A stretch of 64,000 nt of DNA from Viola odorata. Lineage: Eukaryota; Streptophyta; Magnoliopsida; Malpighiales; Violaceae. The DNA lies in contig OY829540.1 in NCBI GenBank assembly GCA_963691705.1, positions 44,800,158 to 44,864,157 of the forward strand, given 5' to 3'. The notes beneath the pieces are model-generated. The model was given only the letters and a program-made list of their open reading frames with translations, was not told the DNA's origin and did no database searches. How positions within the stretch are numbered: position 1 is the first letter of the stretch; each line of letters starts with the position of its first letter. Of this stretch, positions 9,591 through 18,971 are shown in pieces. Position numbers and translations under genes: made by a program.

Positions 9591-11215
9591 TAGAATTCTA
9601 ATGGCATGTCGCGCTTGTACATCGTGTGGATGCCAGCTCCTGCCAGTTCTTGATTTTTAGCACCATCCACGTATATAACCCATGAATCCGCGTGGGCCTC
9701 CGAGGATGGGAGCTTTGCGTTATTCTCTCCCTCTTCACACGGCTCCGCCACAGGGTCCTTAGCAAAGGTGCACTCGGTAATAAAATCCGCTAAGACCTGG
9801 GCTTTTACGGATGGTCGAGCCTTGTACTGTAATCCATACTGCTCGAGCTCGATTGCCCAAATTAGCATCCTCCCCGAGGACTCTGGCTTCCTGAAAATTC
9901 TCTTCAAGGGCTGATCTGTGAGCACGATGACTGGATGGGCTTGAAAGTATCTGTCCATCTTTCGTGTGGATTGTATTAGGGTGAATGCCACCTTTTCAAT
10001 GTGGGAGTATCGCACCTCCGCGTCTTTTAGCACATGGCTGATGAAGAAAACAGGACGGTGGGCATGATTGTCCTCTCGTACTATGACAGAACTAACTACT
10101 TCATCTGCCACACCGAGATATAAGAATAAGGTGTCGCCTGGCTCTGGTCGCGTCAGCACCAAATCAGACGACAAGTAGGTTTTCAAACCTATGAACACTT
10201 CTTCACATTCTTGTGTCCATCCAAAAGGAGCCTTCTTGCGTATAACTTTAAAAAATGGTAGGCATCTCTCGCCTTGCTTGGAAATAAATCGCCCTAACGC
10301 GATGACGCGTCCTGTCAACCTTTGGACCTCTTGGACGGTTCGCGGCGATGCCATGTCATGAATGGCCTTGATCTTTGACGGATTCGGCTGGATGCCCTTC
10401 TGGCTTACCACATACCCTAGAAATTTTCCTGTTTGAAATGCGAATGCACATTTGCGAGGATTCAGTTTCATCTTGTATTTCCTTAATGTGTCAAACACCT
10501 CTTGTAGGTTTGCCAAATGGTCATTAAAGCTTCGGCTCTTGACCAACAGATCATCTACATAGGCTTCTACGTTCTTCCCAATTTGCCTCTCGAACACCTT
10601 ATTCGCCATACGCTGGAAAGTTACCCCAGTATTCTTCAAGCCAAATGGCATCGCTGTGTAACAATAAGTGGCCTTTGGGGTTATGAATGTCGTCTTCTCC
10701 TCGTCTTCTTTGGCCATAGGAATCTGATGGTATCCAGAGTTGGCGTCCAAAGAGCTCAAATATGCATAGCCTACCGCTTGATCGACCAACTAATCAATCC
10801 TGGGAAGTGGATAATAATCTTTGGGGTAGGCGTCGTTTAAATCAGTGAAATCAATACACATGCGCCAGTCTCTGCTGGGCTTGGGAACTAGGACGGGATT
10901 GGCCAGCCAAGTGGGGTATTAAACCTCTCGAATGAATCCCGCCTCCAGGAGTTTTGTTACCTCTTTGTCAATGGTCATTGTCTTCTCCGCAGAGAACGCT
11001 CGCCGCTTCTATTGGACTGGGGTGGAACATGGCTCGACGTTAAGCCGATGTTCCGCTACCTCTCTGGACACACCAGGCATGTCCGCTAGCTTCCAGGCGA
11101 ACTCCCCTTTGCACTTGTTCAGCAGTCGGACAAATTGTGCGCTCTCCTCCGGAGTTAACTTTTCACTGACCAAGAAACTTGCCTCACTATTGTCATTGAC
11201 GGGAATGGGAACCAT
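9548..11215 (-). pseudogene. Tat reverse transcriptase and RNase H
   Basis: A single frame with three internal stops (about 11009, 10920 and 10790). It shows the RT palm motifs (WRMCIDFTDLN, LDANSGYHQI, MPFGLKNTGVTFQR) and the catalytic YVDD in VEAYVDDLLV. The connection and RNase H domain follow (VADEVVSSVIV, KVAFTLIQS, VLTDQPLKRI), then the start of the second RNase H (WVIYVDGAKN). The polymerase would copy the element RNA into DNA. The stops and the frameshift at ~9590 make this copy non-functional. Confidence 0.85.
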
Positions 11216-11357
11216 CGTATCTACCGGTTGAGTGCGCCTTTCATCCCTTGGTTCATAGGGATCCGCCGCTACGCATACGTACTGGTCACACCTTTTTTTG
11301 TGTCATAAGCAAATAACACTCGGCAGCTAGCTTTTGGTTGCCCTTGATTGATACCAC

Positions 11358-12434
11358 TCATTCCCAAGAAGGATATTTCATCCTGAGATGTTTTTGAGAT
11401 ATCGCCGCCCCAAAGTGATTGAGGAACGGCCGCCCTAGAATAGCGTTATATGGTAAGATGAGGTCTACGACCAAGAACAATAACTCTTCTGATCGCTTGG
11501 AAGTATCTTTCCTAAAGTATACGGGCAACGCTGTGACTCCAGTTACCGGTATGGGGATACCGTCGACTCCAATGATTGGCTTCTTGTATGGTGCCAATTC
11601 ACCAGCGGGGCGCTTCATAAGGTTATACGCTTCTAGTGAAAATAGGTTTACCACGCTGCCGTTGTCAATGAGGGTTCTTCTAACCCCATGGTTTCCGATG
11701 ACGGGCGTTACTACCAACGCGTCATTATGAGGGAAGATGACACCCTTTTCATCCTCTTCTGAGAAGGATAGTACCATCCTATCCAGCATATCTATCGCTT
11801 CCTTCTTTACGGGATGGGTTTCTCGTTTTTGCTTCTCCCCTGCAGCGGGTGTCGCTGAGGTAAGCTCGTCAAGATATGATGCGCCACCGGCAATGATGTT
11901 GATAATGGGAATGTCCTCATCATGGAACGTTAACACTTCCTTCCCCCTTCCACCAGAAGTCCCACTACTTCCAGGGGGAGGAGGCAGTTGCTGGCCGCCT
12001 AACGCCCCGCGCGGGGGGTTGCCTCTAACTTCTTCGCTTACTCTGACGGCAAATTCTCCGAGGTAACCCTCTTCTAACAAACGCTCTATGGCTAGCTTTA
12101 GTTCTCTATATGCATCTGTGGAATGTCCCCTGACCTTATGGAATTTGCAGAATGTATTTTCTCTTCCTCCCATGATCACTCCTGGTTTTATAAGGGCTGG
12201 GTAGCGGATCGGCAGGTTCCGCTGTTGAATAATTGCTAAAATTTCCGCTCGTGGAAGTATAAGAGAAGGAAGGTCGGGGTCGTAGATCCGCCCCTTAGGT
12301 GGGTCCGCCTGCCGCTGAGTGTTCGAGCCGCCAGTTCTTCCTCTAAAAAAGTTACCTTTCTGTCGATTTGACGCCTTAGGGATGTAATCTTTCCGCTGGG
12401 CGTATTCATCACCCTGGCGGGTGTCGTGGGTCAT
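11358..12434 (-). pseudogene. Tat gag C-terminus (zinc knuckle) and aspartic protease
   Basis: The knuckle reads CKFHKVRGHSTDAYRELK; the final Cys expected in the family is Tyr here. A linker rich in Pro/Gly follows. The protease shows the active-site block RRTLIDNGSVVNLF, in which the catalytic triad is D-N-G as seen in some Tat proteases, and the flap/closing motif ILGRPFLNHF. A TGA follows directly after KYPSWE, where the family normally reads through into the RT linker. It would process Gag-Pol. Confidence 0.8.
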
Positions 12435-13843
12435 GCTGGCTTGAGTAGCAGGGATGGGAGGTGCACTCTAGGGCATGTTTCGCATTTTATCTCTATATTC
12501 CTCTTCTTCCATTCTTGCGTAATTGTGAGCCTTCAGCCTTAACGCGTCTAAGGTTACCGGGGGGTCTACCATTAACGTGTCCCTCAACTTTCCGTAGTCA
12601 CAGTTTCGCTTCAATGCTTCTATGGTAAAGTCAATAGTGATGCTAGCGACATCTCCACGTCGAAACGACCAAGATAACCTTTTAAGGATTCTTCAGGTTT
12701 CCTACGTATGTCAAACAAGGCTGCGGCTAACTTCCGGATGGGGATAGCAGTGCTGAAGCGACTCTTGAACTTAATTTCCAATTGCAAGAAGTTATCAATC
12801 GACCAGGCAGGGGGTCCTTCAAACCAGAGGCGGGCTACCTCTGACAATGTCATAACGAATATCTGACACAGTGATGCGTCGTTGTGCGTCTGGAATTGCA
12901 CAAAATCCTTCACCTTGTTCAGGTGAGAGATGGGATCCTTAGTGCCGTCATATGTCTCTACAGGGAGCTTAACGTGTCGACTGACCCTGTGATGCCTTAT
13001 ACGGTGGCTGAACGGATGACCTGAGGTGTCATCTAGAATCTCACGATCGTGACGAGGCAAAGAAATTTCCAAGTGTCGTCTGTACCCTCGAGGCTCTGGG
13101 GTGTACCGTTGCGTAGGGGATCGGTTGCGACTTCTAGGTGAACGGGTTCGGTGCCTTCTACTGCCTGATCTTTCACTCCGCTCCATGGAAGCCCCTCTGT
13201 CAGCTCCCTCTCTCCTACCGTCCCAACGCTCCCCATAGTCGCCTTGTTGCTCCTCTACTTGGGAGACGGGGACCCGTGGCACTCGCGGTATGTAAGGCTC
13301 TACCTGTCCCTCGGTAAATTGTACAAATTTCAATGGCGTGCTTATCGCAAGTAAAGTAAGAGGGGCGCTCACTTGTCGTCGAGGCGACACCGGTCGTTCA
13401 GTGACGATAGAAGGGGTGAAAACAAACTGTGAAGGCACACCTTGTCCAGGGGGACTAGAAGTAAAGCCTGCGGCTAACTCAGTCAAATAGTCCAGCTGGG
13501 CTCAAAGGGCTGAGATTGAACTTGCCAAAGGACTGTTAGCATCGCCCATTCTGGATCCTGTGGGTGGAGGAGCGGGGTGACTAGGTCCGCCCATATGAGT
13601 AATCAGGGCGCCCGTCTGGGGTGATGGAGTGCCCATTTGAGAAAACGGGGCGCTCGCTCGAGAAAACGGGGCGCTCGTATGAGAAAAGGGCGTGAGTCCT
13701 ACCAATCCAAAAAGGAAATATGTCTGTGCGGAGAGAGTCTCATGCGATGTGGTGAAAGTACTAGGCGAAGACGTAGGAAAAAGTTCCCTGCGCGTGTGGG
13801 CACTGTGAGAATGTGGGGGTGTTGTTTCCGGATCTGAGGCCAT
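12435..13843 (-). pseudogene. Tat gag (N-terminal and retrotransposon-gag domain)
   Basis: The start ATG is at 13843, 65 bases inside the PBS. The N-terminal ~200 residues are low-complexity (Pro/Ser/Thr, then Arg/Ser-rich SRRHRTRSPRSRNRSP). The retrotransposon-gag domain begins near 13010 (VKLPVETYDGTKDPISHLNKV; ARLWFEGPP). Defects are a TGA at 13502-13504, a frame change near 12640-12670 and a TAG at about 12472. It forms the capsid-like particle in active elements. Confidence 0.75.
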
Positions 13844-13907
13844 GATCCTTCGTCTCTCAAGAAAAATAGAGCTTGGTTAACAAGGAAGCTCACTTAATTA
13901 ACCAAGA

Positions 13908-13925
13908 CTCTCAATGAAAGCACCA
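13908..13925 (-). other. Primer binding site of the Tat element
   Basis: On the minus strand TGGTGCTTTCATTGAGAG lies two bases inside the LTR end. The tRNA of origin was not assigned. Confidence 0.6.
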
Positions 13926-14131
13926 TTTGATAAGAGAGTCTGAGGTTTATTGAGCAGGATCGGCCTACGGGGCCTGGTCAAAAACACTGTTCCGGTGCCT
14001 TCGTGACCTGCAAAGCGTCGTAGGGGGTCTCCGGCGTAAACACTCCGATGCCTAAGTCAGTATGAGTGGTAAAAATGGCAGGGGTTCAACACGCGGTCTT
14101 AGGCTTACCTTCTTGTCTGAAAGGGTGGGGG

Positions 14132-14139
14132 TATTTATA
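14132..14139 (-). promoter_or_regulatory. LTR TATA box of the Tat element
   Basis: TATAAATA on the minus strand, about 200 bases before the LTR end and upstream of gag. Confidence 0.6.
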
Positions 14140-14209
14140 GGTAAAGGAAGGAATGTACCGACAGGGGGTAGGAGTTATCCCTGGTAGGTGTCGTTGGAGT
14201 GGTAGGAGA

Positions 14210-14247
14210 TGATGTCATACGGGGTGATGTCATACGGGGTGACGTCA
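14210..14247 (-). promoter_or_regulatory. Three 15-bp-spaced TGA(T/C)GTCA elements in LTR U3
   Basis: The palindromic core TGATGTCA/TGACGTCA starts at 14210, 14225 and 14240, exactly 15 bases apart, about 75 bases upstream of the TATA box. TGACGTCA is the CRE/as-1-type binding site of plant bZIP (TGA) factors. Confidence 0.6.
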
Positions 14248-14455
14248 TGCGTGACTTGGGATGGGATGTCGCCGTGCGAATGTCGCATGAGAGTCCCCCC
14301 CGCTGATGTCAACCATCCCAGGGTTGGCCGCTAGGCTAAGGGTGGTAGGAACAGTGTCGTGCTTCCCTTGGTAGGTACAGTGTTCTGGCCGGGCAGCCAG
14401 GTAGGATGGCGGAGATGCCGCTACAGTGATGTCAATGGTTATCATCCAGCCAACA

Positions 14456-14760
14456 GAACTTACCATTTGCAGATCCGGCTTGACAAGTAAGGTTTCTCGA
14501 AGATGTTCTTCAGATGATCCATATGGGAAATCAGCCACGTCGTGTAATGCAACAAGTACTGCCTGAGTCTTTGAGCGCTCCATGCTAGGGCGTAACAAGT
14601 TCGTTCTAACGCGGAGTAGCGCATCCCATACTCGTTGTACTTCTTACCCAGGTAATAAGTGGCCTGGTCACGTCTCCCGAATTCATCGTGCTGCCTTAGA
14701 AAGCATCCCGTGGTGCTAGCCGTGACTTGTAGTAGAAGGTTTCCTAGGGCATGATGAAAG
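14456..14760 (-). pseudogene. Ogre RNase H fragment
   Basis: In one minus frame a run matches the Ogre RNase H (ATYYLGKKYNEYGMRYSALE, then ALAWSAQRLRQYLLHYTTWL). It follows RT with the intervening ~250 residues missing, so an internal deletion lies near 14740-14760. Confidence 0.6.
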
Positions 14761-14806
14761 TTATTTTCTCACCATCTTCCGAAGCCATCTTGATTTGATT
14801 GTAACC

Positions 14807-15067
14807 CTAGAAACCATCCATGAAGGAGAAATTGTCATTATGGGCGGCATTGTCTACCAAGGTGTCGATATGAGGGAGCGAGAGATCATCCTTAGGACTC
14901 GTTTGATTAAGATCATGAAAATCAACACACATGCATACTTTCACGCCTTTCTTGGGTACAAGCATGATGTTGTCGACCCACTCTGGGTATTCAGCAACTC
15001 TCAGGAAACCTGCATCTAGTTGCTTCATGACTTCCTCTTTGATCTTCAGAAGGGTGTTAGGATGCAT
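14807..15067 (-). pseudogene. Ogre reverse transcriptase, N-terminal fragment
   Basis: Contains VMKQLDAGFLRVAEYPEWV, VCMCVDFHDLNQTSPKDD and FSFMDGF, the first RT blocks of Ogre/Tat polymerases. A stop follows FSFMDGF, and the YVDD catalytic block is absent, so no active polymerase is encoded. Confidence 0.75.
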
Positions 15068-15208
15068 CCTTCAGAGCTTCTGTTTTACCGGCTTGAACTT
15101 GGGTTTTAATGGGATGCGATGCTCAACTATACAAACACATCTGCATATTCTATGAGGAAGGTGACTAACTTTTCCCTCTGGATAGAGTTTATGGTTGGCC
15201 GATCTTGA

Positions 15209-15402
15209 CTATCCTTCGATTTTTGCCGCTTGCCCCCAAGTTGATCTCATCCAATTCTTCCTGATGGGGGACCATTTCTCTGAATTTTCCACTAGAAGAG
15301 TTAACCCGTGTGGGATCTCAACCTTGTCTTCAGTCTCGGTGACGATCTCCTCTCCCAAAAACACATAGGGTTTCTCAAGACAAACCAATTTATCATTCAT
15401 CC
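15209..15402 (-). pseudogene. Ogre protease-RT linker exon
   Basis: A TTATTATTTTCAG acceptor precedes an open frame (MNDKLVCLEKPYVFLGEE) leading toward RT. Ogre elements are known for an intron between the protease and RT parts; the ~150 AT-rich bases upstream (15403-15550) fit that intron. Confidence 0.45.
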
Positions 15403-15560
15403 TGAAAATAATAAATGTGAAAGGTAAAATACGTTTGAAATGATAAATAAAACCGCATATATTCATATTTTCAAAAAGGAACGTAAGGTCCTACGAATGA
15501 GTTTTGCAAAATCCATTTTGGGAAAATAACAAAAACATGCATATGTACTACAGAGAAACA

Positions 15561-16767
15561 TCAGGAATGCACGGAGGCTGTCCGGTTGTACACAGACCCC
15601 TCCCTAGACTTCTTTACGGGCTTTGAGTCGATCCTTCTTCTCCAAGATGGAAGTTTGAAGCAACCTTGACTAGGGTAAGACTTGAGTTGATGGTTTTCGA
15701 GTGCTGTAAGTACCCTCTTTTGGCCAGCAATGGACAACACTTCCTTGGATAGTTTTGACACTAAGGAGTCAATGACCTTTTCCCTCAAAGTAACATTCTT
15801 TCCTCCATTGCCTAGGGCTTGTCTTGGTTGGTGATCATGTGAGGTCCTTCCAAAGAGATCGGTCCGCCTTTGACTAAGTGATCAACCTTTCTGAGAGCAG
15901 AGTAGTTTTCTAGGGTGTGACCCTGAGTTTCGGAATAACACGTGTGTTTAGCATCAGGATCATGCCATTTTGGGATAAGGAGGTCGTATAGGCTAGATTA
16001 GAGTGGACGCGATTAGCTCTGCCGCCAAGAGATGCTCGTAAATTTCCCCTAATGAAACAGGAAGAGGTGGCAGTGGTTTCCGGTTCCAATGGGTATTTTG
16101 GTTCTCTAGTGGGCTAACAGGTGAAAATGGCGGCCTATGGCTAGGTGGGTGAGAGATGAAGCCGTCGTCTTCCTTGCCAGGGAGGGCGCTCTGAGGTGTT
16201 GTTACCGTTGTAGAACCACCGATCTTTCCTAACTCGGTTCCCTGTTCGACCATCACATCAGAAAGGCTACCATAAGAGAAATGCGGCTGAGTCTGATGAA
16301 CATCAGGAAGCTGGACTCTTGATGATCTAGGCCTTATGAGTTGAATAGAACAACCTCGAGATGGGTAAAAATATTAGGGTTCTGAGTAGGTCTCCTCTTC
16401 ACCAATATCGAGAGTGGGGTCAGCTGGTGGATAATCAAGGGGCATGCTACTTGGAGCGTTGATACGCCGTCTAATTACAGCGCTTGAGGCGTGCGCGGAG
16501 CTACTGTAAGGATCCTGCCACGACCATAAAATCCCAGCAACGGACGACGATCGAGGCACAGGTAGGTCTGGAGTGCTAGATGAAGAGGTAAGTGCCTTCT
16601 CATCTTGTTCCTTTTTGGCTTGCGATACTTGTTCTGTAGTAACTTGAACTTGTTTTTTTGAGTTTCTCCATCCTTGCTTCCAATGCCTTCACCTTTTCGA
16701 CCATCTTTCGTATTCGAACTCTAGGTATAGGGAGCCTGTGGGGAGCCATTTGCTTTTCAGGAGCCAT
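15561..16767 (-). pseudogene. Ogre gag and gag-pro remnants
   Basis: The gag start ATG is at 16765-16767, and opens into a short coiled coil (VEKVKALEARMEKLKK). Pieces in different frames follow, including PLPPLPVSLGEIYEHLLAAELI, a C-terminal gag motif common in Ogre elements, and a degenerate Cys/His segment near 15900. Many frameshifts separate the pieces. Confidence 0.55.
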
Positions 16768-16929
16768 TTTTAACCTGAAAACAAATGAAAGGAAATAGTC
16801 ATGAGTCTCAACCGTGATATGTATGTGAAATGATATCCCGAGGTCTCCATGTTGCGAGAAAGAGAGGGGTAAGTACGATAATAACAATAATGCAAGCACC
16901 ATAAAAAAATCGCAGACATGGAGAGTTAC

Positions 16930-17240
16930 GAAAATAATTGAGACAAAATTATAAACATGGAAAAATAGCGAAAGAATTTGCATGTGAAAAATTGATTTTT
17001 TTTTTTTTTCATACATGGAAAAAATTACGGAAGAATCACATGGAAAAATCTTCGGAGAATTCTGTCAATGTGAAAAATTGCAGGAAAAGTTGTACCCGTG
17101 GAGCAATTTATGGAGAAATTGCACACGTGGAAAAATTGTATATGTGAAAAATTGCGGGGAAAAGATATAGTACTAACAAGCAGTTGTGACTTGTGATGAT
17201 GACTCACGCATCCGTGGAAAAACATTTAGTCTTTCCATGT
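16930..17240. repeat. AT-rich degenerate minisatellite in the Ogre leader, part 1
   Basis: Units of about 25-35 bases built on CATGGAAAAATTGCGG recur with heavy variation. The same repeat resumes at 17997 on the other side of the LINE fragment. Confidence 0.55.
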
Positions 17241-17334
17241 ACAACATCAACACACACGTACTTTTCACGATATTTGTATAGGATTCATTTTTAATACCAA
17301 TATATAAAGTGATAAAAATTTGGGTAATTCTTTT

Positions 17335-17996
17335 TTTAAAAAAAAATAGGCAGAAGATGTATTAATGCAAAGTCATGAAGAACATGACCCAAAACAGCAG
17401 AAAAACGTTACTGCCGAAACAGCAGCACAGACACACCAACACAAAACCAACAAAACAGAATGCAGGAAGAGGAAAGCAAGCGACAACTAAACTAGAAAGA
17501 GACAACCGCAAGCCACTCTCTCAAGCACCAACCCAGCTACAGACCACGATAAAACAGAAAAGCAAACAAACTACAGACCAGCAACGCCTACAAGACAACA
17601 ATTTAAGGAACGTCTGGACTCCAATCAAGTAACCAAGTCGGAGACTGGATCATGTCTGACATGCTATATGCAAACCTGCAATCCTTACTTTTCAGCCACC
17701 AGTGCCACAAGGAAAAAATCATATTCATATTACGAGTTGCATTATGATCTATCTGTCTGAAGACCTTCACATTATGGGACTTCCACAAGGTCCAGATAAT
17801 CGCATAAAATAACGTTTGCCACATTCTCCCTCGCTGCTTATCGCCACTCGGTAAGTAACTCCCCGAAGACCTCCCCAGCTCCATAAGCAAACCTGACTGG
17901 CACTACACAATCCTCATCCACCGCATAACGTAATCCCATACCCCCCTAGCTGTCTCACAATGTAATAATAAATGGTTCACATCCTCATTCCCAAAA
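17335..17996 (-). mobile_element. 5'-truncated LINE (non-LTR retrotransposon) 3' end
   Basis: Minus-strand frames contain the zinc-binding domain found at the C-terminus of plant LINE reverse transcriptases (NEDVNHLLLHCETARGVWDYV, then LFYAIIWTLWKSHNVKVF). A T-run at 17331-17337 on the plus strand would be the poly(A) end. It splits one AT-rich minisatellite, so it is a later insertion. Target duplications are not clear. Confidence 0.6.
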
Positions 17997-18490
17997 TTGC
18001 GGGAAAAATCTACACGTGAAAAATTATGGAAGAATTTATAGATATTAAGAAATTGTGGAAACATTTGCAAACATAGAGACATTGCAATGAAAAACTTGCA
18101 AATATGGAGAAATTGAAAATTTTGCAAAATGTGACAATTTTACGAAAAGATTTGCCAATACGGGAATTTTTATGGAAAAAGTTACCAATGGGAAAAGTTT
18201 GCGGAAAATTGGGGGAAAAAATTTTACACGGGAAAAATTGTGGAAAGAATTATGGAAAAGTTGTGGAAAATTTAAATATGGAAGAATTTGTGAAAATTTT
18301 GTAACCATGGAAAAATTGTAACCATGGAAAAAATTGCGAAACTAGTTGCAAATGTGGAAAGATTTGAGAAATCATGCAGAACATGTGGAAAATTTAGAGA
18401 AATCGGTTTTGAAATGTGAAAAATTTGAGAAATCAGTTGTGAATTGTGGAAGATTTGAAAAATCAGGTAGAAAAAAGTGAGACAAAGTTG
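17997..18490. repeat. AT-rich degenerate minisatellite in the Ogre leader, part 2
   Basis: Continues the GGAAAAATTGNGGAAA repeat, with about 20 variant units. Short reading frames here are by-products of the repeat. Confidence 0.55.
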
Positions 18491-18950
18491 CAACATACGC
18501 ATTTCAACATGATGCATATGCTGAGGTGACACCAACTACTTCTATTCTAGCTGGAAGGCTCCCGGACGTGATCCCTCAGTAAATGGATACGAGAGCGTTT
18601 ACCGAATCATAAAAGGATCCGGGGCGCTCAAACCATTTAGCGGTTCAAGTCCGAGTGTGGGTTCGTGAAAGCTTACCAGGGCGTGGGCCCCAGGACTTCA
18701 CTACTACCGACCTAATCCTACTTGGTGATGCCCAGCGATAGGGATTATGCGTGGAAAATGCATATGGAATGACAGTTTATCAAAGCAAGTAACACATAGC
18801 AACAAATCAAGTATAAGCAATTTATCAAAGTAGACAAATACATGAAAAGCAATTAATCATGCGAAAAAATCTAATGATAATACCTGAAAAATAATTAATC
18901 ATGTATAAAAAGACAAACACCTCAAAAAAATCCGGCTTCGACGCTATTAG
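18491..18950. other. Ogre 5' leader, non-repetitive part
   Basis: No coding signal. It lies between the minisatellite and the PBS and contains short A-rich motifs that recur (AATTAATCATG). Confidence 0.4.
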
Positions 18951-18968
18951 TTCCCAGTGAAGTCGCCA
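18951..18968 (-). other. Ogre primer binding site (tRNA-Arg type)
   Basis: The minus strand reads TGGCGACTTCACTGGGAA, close to the Ogre PBS complementary to tRNA-Arg. It lies three bases inside the LTR end at 18972. Confidence 0.75.
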
Positions 18969-18971
18969 AAC

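Larger units (their letters stand above)
1..14455 (-). mobile_element. Ty3/gypsy Tat-lineage LTR retrotransposon with antisense 3' genes (3' LTR outside window)
   Basis: Read on the minus strand the order is LTR (13928-14455), primer binding site, gag, protease, RT, RNase H, a second (archaeal-type) RNase H, then integrase ending at 7861. The second RNase H after the first and the C-x-x-H zinc knuckle of gag are marks of the Tat lineage. Tat elements are known to carry extra open reading frames between pol and the 3' LTR, often antisense. Here four plus-strand units occupy 1-6774, which fits. That these units belong to the same element is inferred, because the 3' LTR would lie left of base 1. 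All domains carry stops or frameshifts, so the copy is dead for autonomous movement. Confidence 0.75.
13928..14455 (-). repeat. 5' LTR of the Tat element
   Basis: In element sense the LTR starts TGTTGG and ends TTATCA, directly before the PBS. It contains a TATA box at 14132-14139, and is interrupted by no gene. The outer end at 14455 is inferred from the TG...CA rule and from where Ogre RNase H homology stops; the partner LTR is outside the window, so this cannot be confirmed by comparison. Confidence 0.55.

Noticed and set aside
11419..12066. Plus-strand frames of 103 and 109 codons
   Set aside because: Antisense to the Tat protease and gag frames, with no promoter-like or domain signal, unlike units I-IV.
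18640..18655. Box B-like GGTTCAAGTCC
   Set aside because: No box A at tRNA spacing and no cloverleaf. It is within the Ogre leader.
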